Shown here one piece after another: positions 14,492 through 15,484 of a stretch of 15,484 nucleotides of DNA. A program made the position numbers and the translations under genes. The stretch is taken from assembly GCA_945876405.1 (NCBI GenBank), contig CAMCOJ010000014.1, positions 1-15,484 of the forward strand, in the 5' to 3' direction. Each line of letters opens with the position of its first letter. Position 1 is the stretch's first letter. The notes under the pieces are model-generated. The model made no database searches. It was given only the letters and a program-made list of their open reading frames with translations, and was not told where the DNA came from. This DNA comes from an uncultured Ruminococcus sp. (GTDB lineage Bacteria; Bacillota; Clostridia; Oscillospirales; Ruminococcaceae).

Positions 14492-15094
14492 ATGAAAGAA
14501 GAGAAAACATCAGCATCATCACTGCTTGATGATGTAACCGATATAATAGAATCAGTTATTTTTTCAGTATTTATAGTTCTTCTGATATTCACATATCTGT
14601 TCAGACTGTCAGATGTATCCGGTCCTTCCATGGAACCGACGCTTAAGGAAGATGACAGATTGGTTATCTCACCGCTTTTCTATACACCGGAGCAGGATGA
14701 TATAATCATCGTTGACAGCAGCAAACTCGACAAGCTGATAGTAAAGAGAGTTGTTGCCCTTGAAGGACAGTCTGTAAATATTGATTTTGAGGAAGGTATA
14801 GTTTACGTTGACGGGAATCCGCTCGACGAGCAGCTTTATGTACCGAATGAGGACGGAAGCGAACCTGAACTCAGCGCCGGCCATTTTGTAAATACCCTTA
14901 CAACAGCGGATATGGGCGCTTTTGATTCCTATCCTGTAACTGTTCCTGAAGGTCACGTATTTGTGCTCGGCGATAACAGAAACCGTTCCAAGGACAGTAA
15001 GCATGCGGAACTTGGATTTGTTCCTGAAAAGGAAATAGTCGGCAAGGTGATTTTCAGAATATCACCTTTTTCAAGGTTTGGTACAGTAAAATAA
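14492..15094 (+). CDS. lepB: Type I signal peptidase
   Basis: Predicted 200-residue membrane-anchored protease that removes signal peptides from exported proteins. One N-terminal membrane segment (about residues 22-37, VIFSVFIVLLIFTYLF) precedes the catalytic domain on the outer face. The nucleophile is S46 in SGPSMEPTL and the general base is K85 in IVKRVVAL; GHVFVLGDNRNRSKDSK is the conserved box E-type region. ATG 14492 is preferred because GGAG (14479-14482) lies nine bases before it; ATG 14477, five codons upstream, has no ribosome binding site. A second paralogue follows after 24 bases. Confidence 0.95.
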   Translation: MKEEKTSASSLLDDVTDIIESVIFSVFIVLLIFTYLFRLSDVSGPSMEPTLKEDDRLVISPLFYTPEQDDIIIVDSSKLDKLIVKRVVALEGQSVNIDFEEGIVYVDGNPLDEQLYVPNEDGSEPELSAGHFVNTLTTADMGAFDSYPVTVPEGHVFVLGDNRNRSKDSKHAELGFVPEKEIVGKVIFRISPFSRFGTVK

Positions 15095-15118
15095 AAACAG
15101 AAAAAAGCAGGTGAAGTT

Positions 15119-15439
15119 ATGAGTAACGAAACAGAGAAAACTGAAATTGCTGAAGAAGTGGCAGAAACTTCTGAAGATACAGCAGAAAAAGAAATAACAG
15201 ATACTTCTGAAGGTACAGAACCGGCTGATGAAGAAGAGAAGAAAGAAAAATACACAGTAAAGAATTTTTTCAATGACGTTTTCGATATCGGAGAAACTCT
15301 TTGTATCTTTATGCTTATTTTTTATCTTCTGAAAGCATTTGTATTTGAGCAGGCAATAGTTGACGGTGATTCAATGGTGCCTACTCTTCATGATAAAGAG
15401 AAGCTTCTGTACAGCAGGATGTACACACCTGACAATGAC
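15119..15439 (+). CDS. Second type I signal peptidase paralogue, 3' end missing
   Basis: Only 107 genuine residues are present. The first 44 or so are acidic and rich in Glu, Thr and Ala, an extension that the upstream paralogue lacks. A membrane segment (LCIFMLIFYLLKAFVF) follows, then VDGDSMVPTLHDKEKL with the nucleophile S85. The lysine base and box E lie beyond the end. From 15440 the frame runs into adapter sequence, giving a false tail LSLIHI and a false stop, so the gene is cut by the end of the assembly, not by a mutation. GCAGGTG lies upstream of the ATG. It forms a tandem pair with lepB, probably in one transcript. The paralogues may differ in substrates or orientation partners, but sequence does not say which. 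Confidence 0.9.
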
Positions 15440-15484
15440 CTGTCTCTTATACACATCTGACGCTGCCGACGATACTCCTTGTGT
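15440..15484. other. Illumina Nextera adapter and index read-through (not genomic)
   Basis: 15440-15458 is CTGTCTCTTATACACATCT, the Nextera transposase mosaic end, followed by GACGCTGCCGACGA (15459-15472) of the i5-side adapter. TACTCCTT (15473-15480) is the reverse complement of the Nextera i5 index AAGGAGTA, and GTGT begins the flow-cell side sequence. The match runs in the order of a library adapter and has no biological reading. Confidence 0.97.

Noticed and set aside
15440..15460. True C-terminus and stop codon of the second signal peptidase
   Set aside because: These bases are adapter sequence; the real gene continues beyond the contig.

Overview
The window looks like an assembled contig from a low-GC Gram-positive bacterium, most likely a Ruminococcus-like member of the Oscillospiraceae. 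The grounds are AT-rich DNA, strong AGGAGG-type ribosome binding sites, frequent extended -10 (TGn) promoters, a lipoprotein-type sugar-binding protein, and the Firmicutes gene order rplS followed by type I signal peptidase genes. This placement rests on gene content and style; I could not run a database comparison. The last 45 bases (15440-15484) are not genomic. They read as an Illumina Nextera adapter running into an i5 index, so the final gene is cut there and its last six apparent residues are artificial.

Left part (1-5119, + strand): the C-terminal tail of a probable Rpn-family (PD-(D/E)XK) nuclease/transposase-like protein; a family 2 glycosyltransferase with its own promoter and a terminator-like hairpin; then an apparent three-gene operon of asparagine synthase (asnB), an HD-domain phosphohydrolase, and an aspartate carbamoyltransferase (pyrB) that carries a PyrI-type four-cysteine zinc module fused at its C-terminus. 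A hairpin at 5135-5165 separates this operon from the convergent LacI gene and can serve both strands.

Central part (5188-13860): a sucrose or fructo-oligosaccharide utilisation locus. A divergent LacI-type repressor (- strand) faces an operon of lipoprotein substrate-binding protein, two permeases, an MsmX/UgpC-type ATPase, an intracellular GH32 beta-fructosidase and a PfkB-type fructokinase. The logic is import, hydrolysis to glucose and fructose, then phosphorylation of fructose. The divergent promoter region holds three related operator-like palindromes with the core TAACYRGTTA placed around the operon promoter, a lac-like repression layout. Two perfect hairpins follow the fructokinase gene. 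After them comes an AraC-family regulator whose -35 region lies in the right arm of the second hairpin.

Right part (13861-15484): a promoter and roughly 130-nt structured leader (candidate L19 autoregulatory leader), rplS (ribosomal protein L19), a canonical terminator, a type I signal peptidase gene, and a second signal peptidase paralogue with an acidic N-terminal extension, cut off by the adapter.

No rRNA, tRNA, CRISPR array, complete insertion sequence or phage gene was seen. No gene-free stretch exceeds 300 bases. I found no wholly new biological system. The points most worth checking are the PyrB-PyrI zinc-module fusion, the three-operator LacI switch, the clustered hairpins before the AraC gene, and the adapter contamination.
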